Part shown: one piece after another, positions 52,154-61,175 of the stretch
How positions within the stretch are numbered: the stretch's first letter is position 1
How the letters are laid out: each line of letters begins with the position of its first letter
Position numbers and translations under genes: made by a program
Source of the DNA: an uncultured Acidobacteriia bacterium
Lineage (GTDB): Bacteria > Acidobacteriota > Terriglobia > Bryobacterales > Bryobacteraceae
Assembly (NCBI GenBank): GCA_903881085.1
Contig: CAIRSA010000558.1
Span: 31,167-95,166 of the forward strand
Length of the DNA stretch: 64,000 nucleotides
Direction: 5' to 3'
Notes under the pieces: generated by a model
Told to the model about the DNA's origin: nothing
Databases searched by the model: none
Seen by the model: the letters and a program-made list of their open reading frames with translations, nothing else

Positions 52154-54142
52154 GTGCAACTCATACTTGAGAACCGTTCCTTCATCAGCTTCGTGACCGG
52201 CGCCTGTGTTGGGCTTGCTCTGTTTTTAGCGCTTCCCTTCCCCGGCGGCGATCCGGTGCTCCAACTCATCCTGGCCGAGCGGCCGGCGATCTTTTACGGG
52301 TTCAAGTGGACCTACTGCGCCATGCTGTTTACGACCCCGTACGCTGCCATGGCCGTCCTGTTGTCTTTCATCTACATCTTTTCGGACTCAGCTAAGCGAA
52401 AAACCCTGGGCCCACTACTTCCCTACCCCGAGATCGCACAACGTGCCGCCCTGTTTCTCATCCTGGGAGAAATCCACCACGAGAGGAAACACGAGGCGGC
52501 AGAGACTCCCCACTGGCTTGTCATCCCGGAACGCGGACTTTACACCGGAATTTTCGTGGTGGGCGCCATCGGCTCAGGGAAGACAACCTGCTGCATCTAT
52601 CCGTTCGCCGACCAGATCCTGGGCTTTGCGAGCCGCGACCAGCAACGCCGTGCGGCGGCGCTCGTACTGGAAGTCAAAGGCGACTTCTGCTACAAGGTCA
52701 AATCGATTCTTGAATCCCACGGCCGCGGGGAGGATTACATGGAAGTCAACCTCGACGGCAACTACCGGTACAACCCCCTGCATAACGACCTGGAAGCATA
52801 CGCGCTTGCCTACGGAATCGCCAGCTTGCTCAATAATCTCTACGGCAGGGGCAAGGAGCCGTTCTGGCAACAGGCTTACACCAACCTGGTGAAGTTCATC
52901 ATCCTGTTGCATAAGACGCTCTATGACTACGTCACCCTATTTGACGTTTATGAGTGCGCAATCAATCCGGCACTTCTATCCCAGCGGATCGAAGAAGGCG
53001 AGCAGCGGATGAGCACGCAGTATGTCCTGATCGAACTCGACGCCTACAGCGCACACCCGCACCTGGATCGCTTTGTCTGGGAGCCGGATGCTGACACAGG
53101 CCGCATGAAGGCCTTTTGCTGCGATGGACTGGAGGCATTGCTCACGGAGGAATCGATCCCGTATGACCTCCTGTCGAAGACTGGTCCCGTCGGTAGCATC
53201 GACCCGCGTAAACAGGCGCAGTTCGCGGCGGTGAAGCGATGGTTCACCCACGATTGGATGCGCATCGAGCCCAAGCTTCGGACATCCATCGTTGAAGGCA
53301 TCTCTGTCTTCCTCTCACTGTTTGACGACAACCCATCTGTGGCCTACACGTTTTGTCCGCCGAAAGAGACGTACGATCCCAAGGCGAATCATGACGGGCG
53401 TTATGGCAAACCGTTGCCGCCGTTTGCCGATTTGATCGAGCAAGGACGAGTCGTCGCCCTCAATTTTCCGGTCGCCGGAAATCCAGGACTCGCGAAGACG
53501 ATTGGCACCCTGATGAAGCAGGATTTTCAGCGGGCGATGATCGGCAGGGTCCCGCAGATGGAGGCCGAGCCGAACCGCACGTTTCGCCCTGCTATGTTCC
53601 TCTGCGACGAATATCACGTGTTTGCGACTGTTGGCGAGAGCGACCCAACCGGCGACGAGAAGTTTTTCGCCCTCTCCCGTCAAGCCAAATGCATCCCCAT
53701 TGTCGCGACCCAGAGCATCAGTTCGCTGCGCTCAACCTTGTCCGGGGAGGCATGGCGCACTCTTCTCCAGACATTCCGCACAAAGATCTTCTTGGCTCTG
53801 TCGGACGACTTCAGCGCCAAGACCGCTTCCGAGATGTGCGGCAAAGAGGAACAGTTCAAACTGAATTACACCATCTCGGAAAACGGGCAGGACGCCGGAG
53901 TCAGTCTGCTCACCGGGCGCGCCGCCGCCCAGCGCACGACGTTGAGCACAAGCAAGAGCTACAACCTTCAGCGCGACTTCGTCTTCGAGCCCAAGACATT
54001 CGCCGAACTGAAAAATGCGGAATCGATTGTGCTCGCCTATGACGGGTTGAATCCCTTGCCGCCTACGCTCTGCTATCTCAAACCGTATTATTTGGACCGC
54101 AATACCAGCTACTTCGACCAACGTGCGAAAGGACTTCTATGA
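52154..54142 (+). CDS. virD4: VirD4/TraG-type coupling protein
   Basis: 662 residues, GTG start after GGAGG. N-terminal membrane helices (FISFVTGACVGLALFLALPF, CAMLFTTPYAAMAVLLSFIYIF), Walker A GAIGSGKTT (about 137), a strand LVLEVKGDF, Walker B-like FLCDEYHVFA, and SRQAKCIPIVATQS as motif III. YNPLHNDLEAYALA matches the usual VirD4/TraG NPL motif. It recruits the relaxosome and pumps DNA to the VirB channel. It ends coupled to virB11 (ATGA). Confidence 0.95.
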   Translation: MQLILENRSFISFVTGACVGLALFLALPFPGGDPVLQLILAERPAIFYGFKWTYCAMLFTTPYAAMAVLLSFIYIFSDSAKRKTLGPLLPYPEIAQRAALFLILGEIHHERKHEAAETPHWLVIPERGLYTGIFVVGAIGSGKTTCCIYPFADQILGFASRDQQRRAAALVLEVKGDFCYKVKSILESHGRGEDYMEVNLDGNYRYNPLHNDLEAYALAYGIASLLNNLYGRGKEPFWQQAYTNLVKFIILLHKTLYDYVTLFDVYECAINPALLSQRIEEGEQRMSTQYVLIELDAYSAHPHLDRFVWEPDADTGRMKAFCCDGLEALLTEESIPYDLLSKTGPVGSIDPRKQAQFAAVKRWFTHDWMRIEPKLRTSIVEGISVFLSLFDDNPSVAYTFCPPKETYDPKANHDGRYGKPLPPFADLIEQGRVVALNFPVAGNPGLAKTIGTLMKQDFQRAMIGRVPQMEAEPNRTFRPAMFLCDEYHVFATVGESDPTGDEKFFALSRQAKCIPIVATQSISSLRSTLSGEAWRTLLQTFRTKIFLALSDDFSAKTASEMCGKEEQFKLNYTISENGQDAGVSLLTGRAAAQRTTLSTSKSYNLQRDFVFEPKTFAELKNAESIVLAYDGLNPLPPTLCYLKPYYLDRNTSYFDQRAKGLL

Positions 54143-55125
54143 TGAACTTCGAAATCATTCTGCCGTTTCTACGGCCAATCGAGCACCTGATCCTCGACGA
54201 AACGATCTCCGAGGTTATGGTGAATGGGAATGGCCGCATCTTCGTTGAGCGCTCGGGAGTGATTGAGGAAATTGTTGGCATCACGATTAAGGAGGAAGTT
54301 CTCCAGATCGCGGTGAAGAATATCGCTCGTCGACTTGGCGACGAGATCGGTGAAGGCCGCCCGATTCTTGACTCGCGCCTGCCGGACGGTTCCCGCGTGG
54401 CCGCTGTGTTTCCCCCATGTAGCATCGGCGGTACGACGCTCTCAATTCGCAAGTTCGCATCCAAGCTATTCAGCGCCGATGAATTGGTGCGCGTCGGCAG
54501 CATGACCGCCGAGGTTCTCTCTCTGCTGCGCACCGCCATCGCGGGCCGCAAAAACATTCTGATTAGCGGCGGAACTTCAACCGGCAAAACAACCCTGCTG
54601 AATGCCCTGGCATCGCTGATCGATCCAGCGGACCGGTTGGCGGTGATCGAGGACACAGCCGAGCTTCAGTTGTCCCAGCCCAACGTTGTGCGTCTGGAAG
54701 CACGGCGGGAAGTGCCTGGCACTCCGGCAGTATCGATGCGCGATCTGCTCAAAGCAACGTTGCGTCTGCGCCCGGACCGGATCCTGCTTGGCGAGGTTCG
54801 CGGCGCCGAGGCGTTCGATTTGTGGCAGGCGCTGAATACGGGGCATTCCGGCACGCTCGCCACCATTCACGCCAACAGTGCCACCCAGTCGCTGAGCAGG
54901 CTTGCCACGTGCGTGTTGCAGTCCGACGTGCAGCTTCCGTTCCACGCGATTCAAAGCGGCATTGCCGACTCGATCAACCTGCTGCTTCACATCGAAAGGC
55001 GCGCCGGCAAACGCATTGTCGGCGAACTGCTTGAAGTCGGTGCATACGACCGGGAGACCGACCGGTTTGATCTACGCTGTTGCTACCGTGCCGAGGACAT
55101 GAGAGGAAGTGGAGAAGGTTTATGA
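54139..55125 (+). CDS. virB11: VirB11/TrbB-type secretion ATPase
   Basis: 328 residues. N-terminal domain with ISEVMVNGNGRIFVERSG; Walker A GGTSTGKTT (about 144); Asp box VIEDTAELQL; Walker B LLGEVRGAEAFD; His box GHSGTLATIHANS. All hexamer-ATPase motifs are present. It works with VirB4 and VirD4 at the inner membrane. The order virD4-virB11 at the end of the operon, away from virB4, differs from the Ti arrangement. The stop overlaps the next start. Confidence 0.96.
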   Translation: MMNFEIILPFLRPIEHLILDETISEVMVNGNGRIFVERSGVIEEIVGITIKEEVLQIAVKNIARRLGDEIGEGRPILDSRLPDGSRVAAVFPPCSIGGTTLSIRKFASKLFSADELVRVGSMTAEVLSLLRTAIAGRKNILISGGTSTGKTTLLNALASLIDPADRLAVIEDTAELQLSQPNVVRLEARREVPGTPAVSMRDLLKATLRLRPDRILLGEVRGAEAFDLWQALNTGHSGTLATIHANSATQSLSRLATCVLQSDVQLPFHAIQSGIADSINLLLHIERRAGKRIVGELLEVGAYDRETDRFDLRCCYRAEDMRGSGEGL

Positions 55126-55370
55126 CGAACGGCAATCAAGTAAACGATGAACGGCCAGATTGGGGACCACTGAAAACACATCTATCGCCCTCGGAATGCG
55201 AAGACTTCATGTGGATGTATCGGCAAGGCACGCTTCACTTCTACAAGCATGTCATCACTCGCAGATATATTCTTCTCGAAAGTGATGGCAGATGCTTCAG
55301 TGGGAAAGCTGATGGCTTGAGGATGATTGATTTCGAACAGGAATACCTTCGGGTGATTGGCCAGGCATAA
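55122..55370 (+). CDS. Small hypothetical protein
   Basis: 82 residues; ATG 55122 overlaps the virB11 stop (ATGA), with GGAGAAGG upstream. Soluble and acidic, with KTHLSPSECEDFMWMYRQGT and HFYKHVITRRYILLESDGRCFSG. Not recognised. It lies between virB11 and the primase gene, all tightly spaced. Confidence 0.65.
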   Translation: MTNGNQVNDERPDWGPLKTHLSPSECEDFMWMYRQGTLHFYKHVITRRYILLESDGRCFSGKADGLRMIDFEQEYLRVIGQA

Positions 55371-55384
55371 ACACAGGAGGAGAG

Positions 55385-56251
55385 ATGGATAAACAAATTG
55401 CCAAAGACTACATCCGTGCCAACTTCCGTGAAGATGACCGGCTCGCCGTAGTGCTCGTCCACAAACGATCCGGCCACATCACCCAGCGCATTGGCACCGC
55501 GGAGAGGATTGCTTCCGATCAATTCCAGGCATGGCTCCGCTACATGAACCGGGAGAAGAACGAGGTTTACATCGCGATGAATGTGCTGAACCCTGAAGCA
55601 CACGGACGGACCAAAGCCGACGTTGCCGAGATCCGGCATCTCTACCTCGACTTCGATCATGACGGGGATGAAGCGCTTAAGGCAATGAAGGAGAGGAGCG
55701 ATGTGCCTGCACCGAACCACATCATCACGAGTTCGCCGGGCCGGTATCAGGCGATCTGGAGAGTGGAAGGATTCGGCAAGGAACAAGCCGAAGCCCTCAT
55801 GCGCGCCATGGTACAGGACCTTGGTGCCGATCCTGCGGCGACTGATTCCTCACGCGTGATGAGGATACCGGGGTTTTACAACCATAAGCGTTCGACACCT
55901 CACTTCGTTACCGTCCAGGACCTGAACGACAACCTCTACCGGCCAGATCAGTTTCCCAACATGGCCGCCGATGATCCTGCGCGCCAGGTGATGCGAGCCC
56001 AGGGAGTCCAACTTCGCAGCAGACCAGATGGAACGCCGGAAACCCAATCCGAGCGGGATTGGCGCTTCGCGCTTCGCTCCCTCTCTCGCGGCAAAGATCC
56101 CGATGCAGTAATGCGCGATATCGAAGCCTACCGTCCCGACAAGGCCAACCCCGGCTACTACGCACGTCACACTGTGGAGAAGGCACTCGGGGTCCTTAAA
56201 ACCAGCGGCTCGGTCAGGACCGATCACGACACCCCGAAGCGCGGTCGGTGA
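55385..56251 (+). CDS. RepB-type DNA primase domain protein
   Basis: 288 residues, preceded by GGAGGAG. The DxD motif of the catalytic site is in HLYLDFDHDGDEA. It is followed by PNHIITSSPGRYQAIWRVEG and SRVMRIPGFYNHK, as in the RepB-like primase domain (archaeo-eukaryotic type) found in mobilisable plasmids. The C-terminal part has WRFALRSLSRGKDPDAVM, a helical PriCT-like module. It probably primes complementary-strand synthesis of transferred DNA. It closes the transfer operon. Confidence 0.85.
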   Translation: MDKQIAKDYIRANFREDDRLAVVLVHKRSGHITQRIGTAERIASDQFQAWLRYMNREKNEVYIAMNVLNPEAHGRTKADVAEIRHLYLDFDHDGDEALKAMKERSDVPAPNHIITSSPGRYQAIWRVEGFGKEQAEALMRAMVQDLGADPAATDSSRVMRIPGFYNHKRSTPHFVTVQDLNDNLYRPDQFPNMAADDPARQVMRAQGVQLRSRPDGTPETQSERDWRFALRSLSRGKDPDAVMRDIEAYRPDKANPGYYARHTVEKALGVLKTSGSVRTDHDTPKRGR

Positions 56252-56292
56252 TGGGTGTTCTAAACGAGGTGGAAAGTTACCCGGAAAATCCG

Positions 56293-56880
56293 TCAGTTGG
56301 TCAGCCCCACCCCGTATTTCCTCAAGAGCGTCGCTAATAGTTGAGAGTCTTCTGTTAGGGAAGCATCTTCAACCGTTGCTAAACCATCTTTGGACCGGTC
56401 GTACACGGCGGCGCAAAGCGCCGAATCGTCGTGACGGGATCGATAAAGTATTCCGTCCGGCTTGTCGCTATGCTCCCACAGTGCAGCCGACCAAAGTTGA
56501 GACGTAGCGTAGTTGCTCCCGCTTGCAAGTTCGGCTGTCACCCCCAATCGGGCGAGGCTCGAACCGTGAATTGGCACGAGCCGCAGATCGCGGCGCACTT
56601 CTACAGTCGCGATGGACCGCCCGGCGAGATCGTCAAGTGCCAAAATTCTTACGGGCGGATTGCGGAGGAACGTCTCGGCAAAGCATGCGTCAGCAGTAGT
56701 TCCGAGATAGCATACGCGGAATCGCCCGGCAGGGTCGTCGAAGCGATGAATCGGCGGATCGCCGGTGGCAGGACCGAACCAAAGCGCATTTCTGACTCGC
56801 GCGTGAATGCGCATCCAGCGGGTACCGGCTCGCACCCGACTTAACGGGAGGTGCTTCGGCAGGTTTGGCTTCGGCGTCAT
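56293..56880 (-). CDS. RES domain toxin
   Basis: I chose ATG 56880 (195 residues); a TTG at 56907 would overlap the antitoxin. RES features: GRFRVCYLGTTADACFAETFL with the conserved Arg and Glu, then a later Ser in ATSQLWSAALWEHSDKPDGILYRSRHDD. RES toxins consume NAD+ (phosphorolysis or hydrolysis) and are paired with Xre/ParS antitoxins, as here. It is downstream of its antitoxin, 7 bp apart. Confidence 0.88.
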   Translation of the reverse strand: MTPKPNLPKHLPLSRVRAGTRWMRIHARVRNALWFGPATGDPPIHRFDDPAGRFRVCYLGTTADACFAETFLRNPPVRILALDDLAGRSIATVEVRRDLRLVPIHGSSLARLGVTAELASGSNYATSQLWSAALWEHSDKPDGILYRSRHDDSALCAAVYDRSKDGLATVEDASLTEDSQLLATLLRKYGVGLTN

Positions 56881-56887
56881 GCGCGCC

Positions 56888-57544
56888 TTACGCTGCTTGC
56901 TCTCCAAAAGATGCGGCGATGGAGGTCGCCTTTTCGATCGCGCCAGATTTCAGCGCTTCGAGAATTGTCTGCCCTTCCAACCCAGGTGCAGGCGCCAGCA
57001 ACACCGACAGTTGAGTCCATGGATTGCGAATCTGAAAGGTCCGAAGGACCCGCTCCATGCCAGGAATCACTCCCTCCGAAGAAAACTGGCAAGCCGGATA
57101 CAAGTATTCTCCGGCTCCGTTCGGTATCGCTAACAGAGATCGCCGGTTCCGGCGCTTGTCTACGGCTTGTCGCGTGATGCTTAGAACATTCGACACTTGG
57201 ATGGCCGTAAGGGCACCCCCGCCGCTGGTCAACAGCTCCTGTTTTATGGCGGCTCCACGCGCCATCGATTCAGTAAAGGGATCCACTGAGGAAAGATCTA
57301 CTCCCAATGGAGCGAGATCCGACAGCAAGGATGCCACGCCGCCGACATCTGTGGGAGAGGACAGGGCAGACTGGAGGGCTTCCGTGGATGCAGAGGAACT
57401 CACGCGCTCCAGCATCTTCATTGATCGCTTCAAGAATGCCTGCGCGAGAGCTTGGCGGGTATTTTCGGCGGGACGTCGATTCATCGAGGGAACTGCCGTA
57501 CTGTTGGTCAGGGCCGTTGTGGCGGTTTGGCGCTTTGATCTCAT
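56888..57544 (-). CDS. Antitoxin of the RES pair (Xre/MbcA/ParS type)
   Basis: 218 residues from ATG 57544. The middle has a helix-turn-helix (LTAIQVSNVLSITRQAVDKRRNRRSLLAI) and the C-terminus the toxin-binding MbcA/ParS-like region (NPWTQLSVLLAPAPGLEGQTILEALKSG). The N-terminal 120 residues are Ser/Ala-rich and longer than usual. It represses the operon and neutralises the RES toxin encoded next. The interval 57545-57899 upstream has no gene and should hold its promoter. Confidence 0.82.
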   Translation of the reverse strand: MRSKRQTATTALTNSTAVPSMNRRPAENTRQALAQAFLKRSMKMLERVSSSASTEALQSALSSPTDVGGVASLLSDLAPLGVDLSSVDPFTESMARGAAIKQELLTSGGGALTAIQVSNVLSITRQAVDKRRNRRSLLAIPNGAGEYLYPACQFSSEGVIPGMERVLRTFQIRNPWTQLSVLLAPAPGLEGQTILEALKSGAIEKATSIAASFGEQAA

Positions 57545-57899
57545 CGGTTCTTCTCAATCGAAGTTTACCATGTCTATGATGTAACGGATAAGACAAAAGC
57601 AACCAGAAGCATCCTTGCACGGGAGAATTTGAGACGTTATGCAATCTGGCTTTATATGCCGACAAAGCAATGGTGTAGTGTGGTGGAAATTCCGTCTCGG
57701 AACAACCGGCGTTGACGTGTCCTGTCTGCTCCAGGGTTCGAAACTTGGACGCTCAATGCCTTCGCGGACGATGGTCTTAACCCGCCCGGGCGCGGTTTCG
57801 CGGCGCATGTGCTTCGATACACGCTCGTCCCATTCAGGCTACGATTGCCCACCCCTCTCGAACGGGTAAAATTAGTGATTGAGACCGAAGGGATAAATC
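57545..57899. other. Gene-free stretch upstream of the RES-Xre pair
   Basis: No convincing coding frame on either strand. It lies between divergent genes and presumably contains their promoters; no clear promoter or repeat was found. Confidence 0.4.
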
Positions 57900-58469
57900 T
57901 TGCTACCCACTCTGACCGTCAACGGAACCTTCATGCGCGAGTTTATCTCGGCCGAAGCGCCTTGCTTTGCCTTGGGACTGGTGGAAGAAGGAATGCGTTG
58001 GTATGGGTTCGTCGCCTTGCGGCCCGGTAAAGCCATCCCACGGGAAGTGTCGGACCTCGGTTTCCGTTTTGGTCACAGCTTGTTCGGTAACGAAAACTTT
58101 GAAGTGGTGCATTTTGGTTTCGAGTTTTATGGATTCGAAACATACAACGCCCTGGTCAATCCCAATAACCCGCTGGCGCGGGCCGTCCTGATGACGATGG
58201 TCGAAAGTGGAGATTACTTCTTCTTCGCGCTCGACTCGAATAAGCGGGTCACTGCATTCCGCTCGGAAATCGGCCATGACAACCTGATTATGCTGAAGAA
58301 TAATCTCGCGCGCATCCAGGCCTCGACAACAACGGAGGCGCAGTACAACAGAGCGGTAGCGTCTTTCACAAAGAATCCCGAACCGCCTGGACCGCTGCTG
58401 CGCTGGGTGTGCCGGGAAGACGAATATCTGGATCTCGCCACGGATCGCCTACAATTGACTCCGGCATAA
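57900..58469 (+). CDS. Hypothetical protein
   Basis: 189 residues from TTG 57900 (GAAGGGA upstream); ATG 57933 is the alternative start. A well-formed globular protein: RWYGFVALRPGKAIPREV, FRFGHSLFGNENFEVVHFGFEFYGFETYNALVNPNNPL, and a C-terminal helix rich in Asn/Ala. The phrase HFGFEFYGFETYNALVNPNN gives the impression of a plasmid-borne family next to toxin genes, but I cannot name it. Confidence 0.6.
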   Translation: MLPTLTVNGTFMREFISAEAPCFALGLVEEGMRWYGFVALRPGKAIPREVSDLGFRFGHSLFGNENFEVVHFGFEFYGFETYNALVNPNNPLARAVLMTMVESGDYFFFALDSNKRVTAFRSEIGHDNLIMLKNNLARIQASTTTEAQYNRAVASFTKNPEPPGPLLRWVCREDEYLDLATDRLQLTPA

Positions 58470-58600
58470 AAGCTGCTTTTTGTTAAACACAGGCGAAGGA
58501 TCCACGCAGTTTGTGTTTGACTAAAACCGCCTGGGGGCCAGTTCCTTGACCACGCGAGGAACAACGTCCCTTAGCCCTTATTCTTATTGCGGCGAGCTTG

Positions 58601-58876
58601 TTAACCCCGGTCCTGTGCCGTGTGATAGATGCGCCATATCTCGATGCTGTCCTCGCGTATACTATAGACTGCCACATAGGGCATCGGAGTAAACAACAGC
58701 TCCCGCGTTCCGTCGACGCGCCCCGGCCTGCCACGGTAGGCGGCGCCCTTCAAGGCGCGAATTCCCGTATAGAGCTTACGCATAGTCTGCTCGCGATACT
58801 GCGGATGATGCTCTTTCAGATAGTCGCCGATGCTCTGCATGTCCGCAGCGGCGGGCGGCGTCCAGCGGATACGCAT
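58601..58876 (-). CDS. ParE/RelE family toxin
   Basis: 91 residues: IRWTPPAAADMQSIGDYLKEHHP at the N-terminus, RGRPGRVDGTRELLF, and VAVYSIREDSIEIWRIYHTAQDR at the C-terminus, all typical of ParE/RelE toxins (the terminal RIYHTAQDR is a hallmark). It would poison gyrase or mRNA translation. The ATG follows the antitoxin stop directly. Confidence 0.92.
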   Translation of the reverse strand: MRIRWTPPAAADMQSIGDYLKEHHPQYREQTMRKLYTGIRALKGAAYRGRPGRVDGTRELLFTPMPYVAVYSIREDSIEIWRIYHTAQDRG

Positions 58877-59104
58877 TTAGGAGCGTAGCATCTCTTCAAA
58901 ACGGGCATCCATCTCTGCTTCTTCGATGAACTCCCCACGGTCGGCGTAGGCTTTGCCTTCCAGCACAGCAGAGCGGAAACGCTCGTCTTCGTTCAGCAGC
59001 CGCAAAGCGGCGTCCTTCAATAGTTGACCTGCGTCGGTTTTTCCGTCACGGCGGGCAATCTGCGCCAATTGTGCTTCCTGCTCCTGCGTAAATTGAACTT
59101 CCAT
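58877..59104 (-). CDS. Antitoxin of the ParE/RelE pair
   Basis: 75 residues from ATG 59104 (GAAGGAG upstream). VQFTQEQEAQLAQIARRDGKT followed by DAGQLLKDAALRLLNEDERF resembles an RHH-type antitoxin, and a negatively charged tail (EFIEEAEMDARFEEML) wraps the toxin. It is immediately upstream of the toxin gene in the usual order. Confidence 0.88.
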   Translation of the reverse strand: MEVQFTQEQEAQLAQIARRDGKTDAGQLLKDAALRLLNEDERFRSAVLEGKAYADRGEFIEEAEMDARFEEMLRS

Positions 59105-59128
59105 TGCGCTACGCTCCTTCTTCCACAA

Positions 59129-60046
59129 TACCGAAATATGGCGGGTTCTGTCACTCTAATTTCAAGGCAAGAGATCACCGGTCACATTTCTCTAATTGCA
59201 GGCCCAGCATGTGGTTTGAAGGTTGTTCGTGGTCAGCCGCAAATCCCTGCGCTTGGATAATAGATTGAGGTGGCCCCCCGTTTATTTTTGCACCGCTCTT
59301 GGCCGTGGTTCCGCAGATCACGCAGCGCGGGTTTTGGATCAGGGCTTAGTGGCGGGCGATCTTCCATTTTGCAGTGCGGTAAGACCACATGAAGTCTTCG
59401 GAATTGCCACGGCGTCTGCGCAACGCTATTTCGATGGGGGGGGAAGCAAGAGGTTAAGAAGTTCTACCAGGAGAGCAGCAGAAACCCGAGGGTCCGCCAT
59501 CCCAACCCAGTGCAAGCGAAGCGGAGGCCAATGGTGAAAGCCGCCGAGTCCGCCCAAAAGCACCAATGTTCTTATGTGGTGCCGACAGCTCCCACATAAC
59601 ACTTGTCATATAGAATCAATGATTTGTGGCATCGACCACCGGGTTTCTGCTGCTCTCGCCTGCGAACGCGCCGGGTAGCAATTACGAAGCCCGGAGGCTG
59701 GAGTATTTCCGAAAGACCGGAGCGCAGCGCAAGGCCGAACACGACCGGCAAGGCCCGCAGGTCAACCAGCCGCGCCAGTCCCCTGCCCCGGCCTTTGACG
59801 CGGCGAGTCCGCCGCCATCCCATAATCCGACCAAAGCTCCATCTCCCGAGAGCAACAAGTCCCCGGTCTCTAACTACGAAGCTCGCAAAGCCGCTTAAAT
59901 GCGCGGCCTACGTTCTGAGGCTGACCAGCCCCAACAGGAATCGGAATCCGATCCACTACCCGAGCCCGAATGAAGGGTCGAGACGCATCAGCCGCGCGGC
60001 AGGAGAAGCGCGGTCCCGACCGGAGACCCCAGCCTTGAGCCATATT
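59129..60046. other. Long region with no firm gene
   Basis: About 0.9 kb between the antitoxin and the partition array. One frame, 59626-59898 plus, encodes 90 residues with SNYEARRLEYFRKTG and a second NYEARKAA near the end, separated by a Pro-rich stretch; it may be a decayed or small real gene, with a weak GTG start. Otherwise I see no gene, RNA or repeat. Confidence 0.4.
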
Positions 60047-60106
60047 CATGCTTCCATGTAACCATGTATACATGGTAGCATGGTATCATTGTAGCATGAA
60101 GGCATG
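60047..60106 (+). repeat. Partition array A of replicon 2 (CATG every 8 bp)
   Basis: CATG starts at 60047, 60055, 60063, 60071, 60079, CATT at 60087, CATG at 60095 and 60103. Eight units in strict 8-bp phase, separated by variable 4-bp spacers. Confidence 0.85.
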
Positions 60107-60188
60107 GCGGGCAGCAGAATGCCCGTTGTGATAAATGGATCAAGGCTGATGGCACCGGTTCAAAAAACCTGTTAATATCGGCTACGGG

Positions 60189-60232
60189 CATGGAAGCATG
60201 ATGGCCAGTTATCATGTCACCATGGTTTCATG
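60189..60232 (+). repeat. Partition array B of replicon 2 (CATG every 8 bp)
   Basis: CATG at 60189, 60197, 60213, 60221, 60229 in one 8-bp phase (60205 reads CCAG). It runs to 25 bp before the likely parA start. Confidence 0.85.
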
Positions 60233-60257
60233 GAAACAAAAAAAGGGGGGGGGAGGT

Positions 60258-60944
60258 TTGGCAATTATCGTTTCGTTCGTTTCGCAGAAGGGCGGGGTAT
60301 ACAAGAGCACCTTGGCTCGCCTACTTGCTCGTGAATTCGCAGCCCAGGAGTGGAACGTTAAAATCGCTGACCTGGACATATCGCAAGGCACCTGTTTCCA
60401 GTGGCGGGCGCGCCGCCTCGGAAATCGGATCGAGCCTGACATTCCCGTCGAGCAATTTGGCAGTGTGGACAAGGCTTTAAAGATCGCCGACCAGTACGAC
60501 ATCCTAATATTTGACGGAGCCCCGCACAGCTCAAGCGCTACGCGCGCCATTGCGCAGGCGAGCGGACTGACCGTCATTCCGACAGGCTTGGCTGTTGATG
60601 ATCTGCAACCAGCGGTCACACTCGCTCATGATCTGGCCAAGAACGGCGTGGCGCGCGCGAAGATCGTTTTCGCGCTCTGCAAAGTAGGGGACAGCCCCGC
60701 CGAGATCGAGGATGCAAGAGCTTATCTGCAAGAGGCAGGGTATGACGTCTTGCCCGGCACGTTGCCGGAAAAGGTTGGCTACCGCAGAGCCAGCGATGAG
60801 GGTAAAGCGTTAACCGAAACCCGTTTTGCTTCCCTCAATCAACGCGCTGAGGAAGTGGCGCAGGGCATGGTGGACCGAATTTCTCAACTGTCATCAGCAC
60901 AAGACAGGAGTAAGACTGATATGAATAAACGGAGCGTCGCATAA
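60258..60944 (+). CDS. parA: ParA partition ATPase of replicon 2, altered Walker A
   Basis: I prefer TTG 60258, just after a G-rich ribosome site, because the residues encoded before it (from ATG 60198) come from the CATG array; the longer start cannot be excluded. About 228 residues. Walker A reads QKGGVYKST rather than KGGVGKST (Gly to Tyr), with the signature Lys and catalytic Lys kept. ADLDISQGT and LIFDGAPHSSS give Walker A' and B. It is about 30% similar in style to ParF-type proteins. The stop overlaps the start of its partner (TAATG). Confidence 0.88.
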   Translation: MAIIVSFVSQKGGVYKSTLARLLAREFAAQEWNVKIADLDISQGTCFQWRARRLGNRIEPDIPVEQFGSVDKALKIADQYDILIFDGAPHSSSATRAIAQASGLTVIPTGLAVDDLQPAVTLAHDLAKNGVARAKIVFALCKVGDSPAEIEDARAYLQEAGYDVLPGTLPEKVGYRRASDEGKALTETRFASLNQRAEEVAQGMVDRISQLSSAQDRSKTDMNKRSVA

Positions 60945-61174
60945 TGGCCGTAGATATCAAAAACCTCAAGAGGTTGGGGAAGGGAACGCCCCCGGCCCCC
61001 GTGGAAACCAATAATAACCTGGTCAAGCCGCCGAGCGGCAAGACCGTCCCCTTGCAAGTCAACATCGACCCGGAAGTGAAGCGCGAGTTTCGCGTCTATG
61101 CCGCCGAACATGACATTGACATGAGCGATCTCTTCACTACGATGTGGCTCTATTACAAAGAAAACCACGGGTAA
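60944..61174 (+). CDS. ParG-like ribbon-helix-helix partition protein
   Basis: 76 residues. Flexible basic N-terminus (KNLKRLGKGTPPAP), then VPLQVNIDPEVKREFRVYAAEHDIDMSDLFTTMWLYYKEN, a clear RHH dimerisation/DNA-binding fold as in ParG. It should bind the CATG arrays before parA and immediately after its own stop. Coupled to parA by overlap. Confidence 0.88.
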   Translation: MAVDIKNLKRLGKGTPPAPVETNNNLVKPPSGKTVPLQVNIDPEVKREFRVYAAEHDIDMSDLFTTMWLYYKENHG

Positions 61175-61175
61175 A

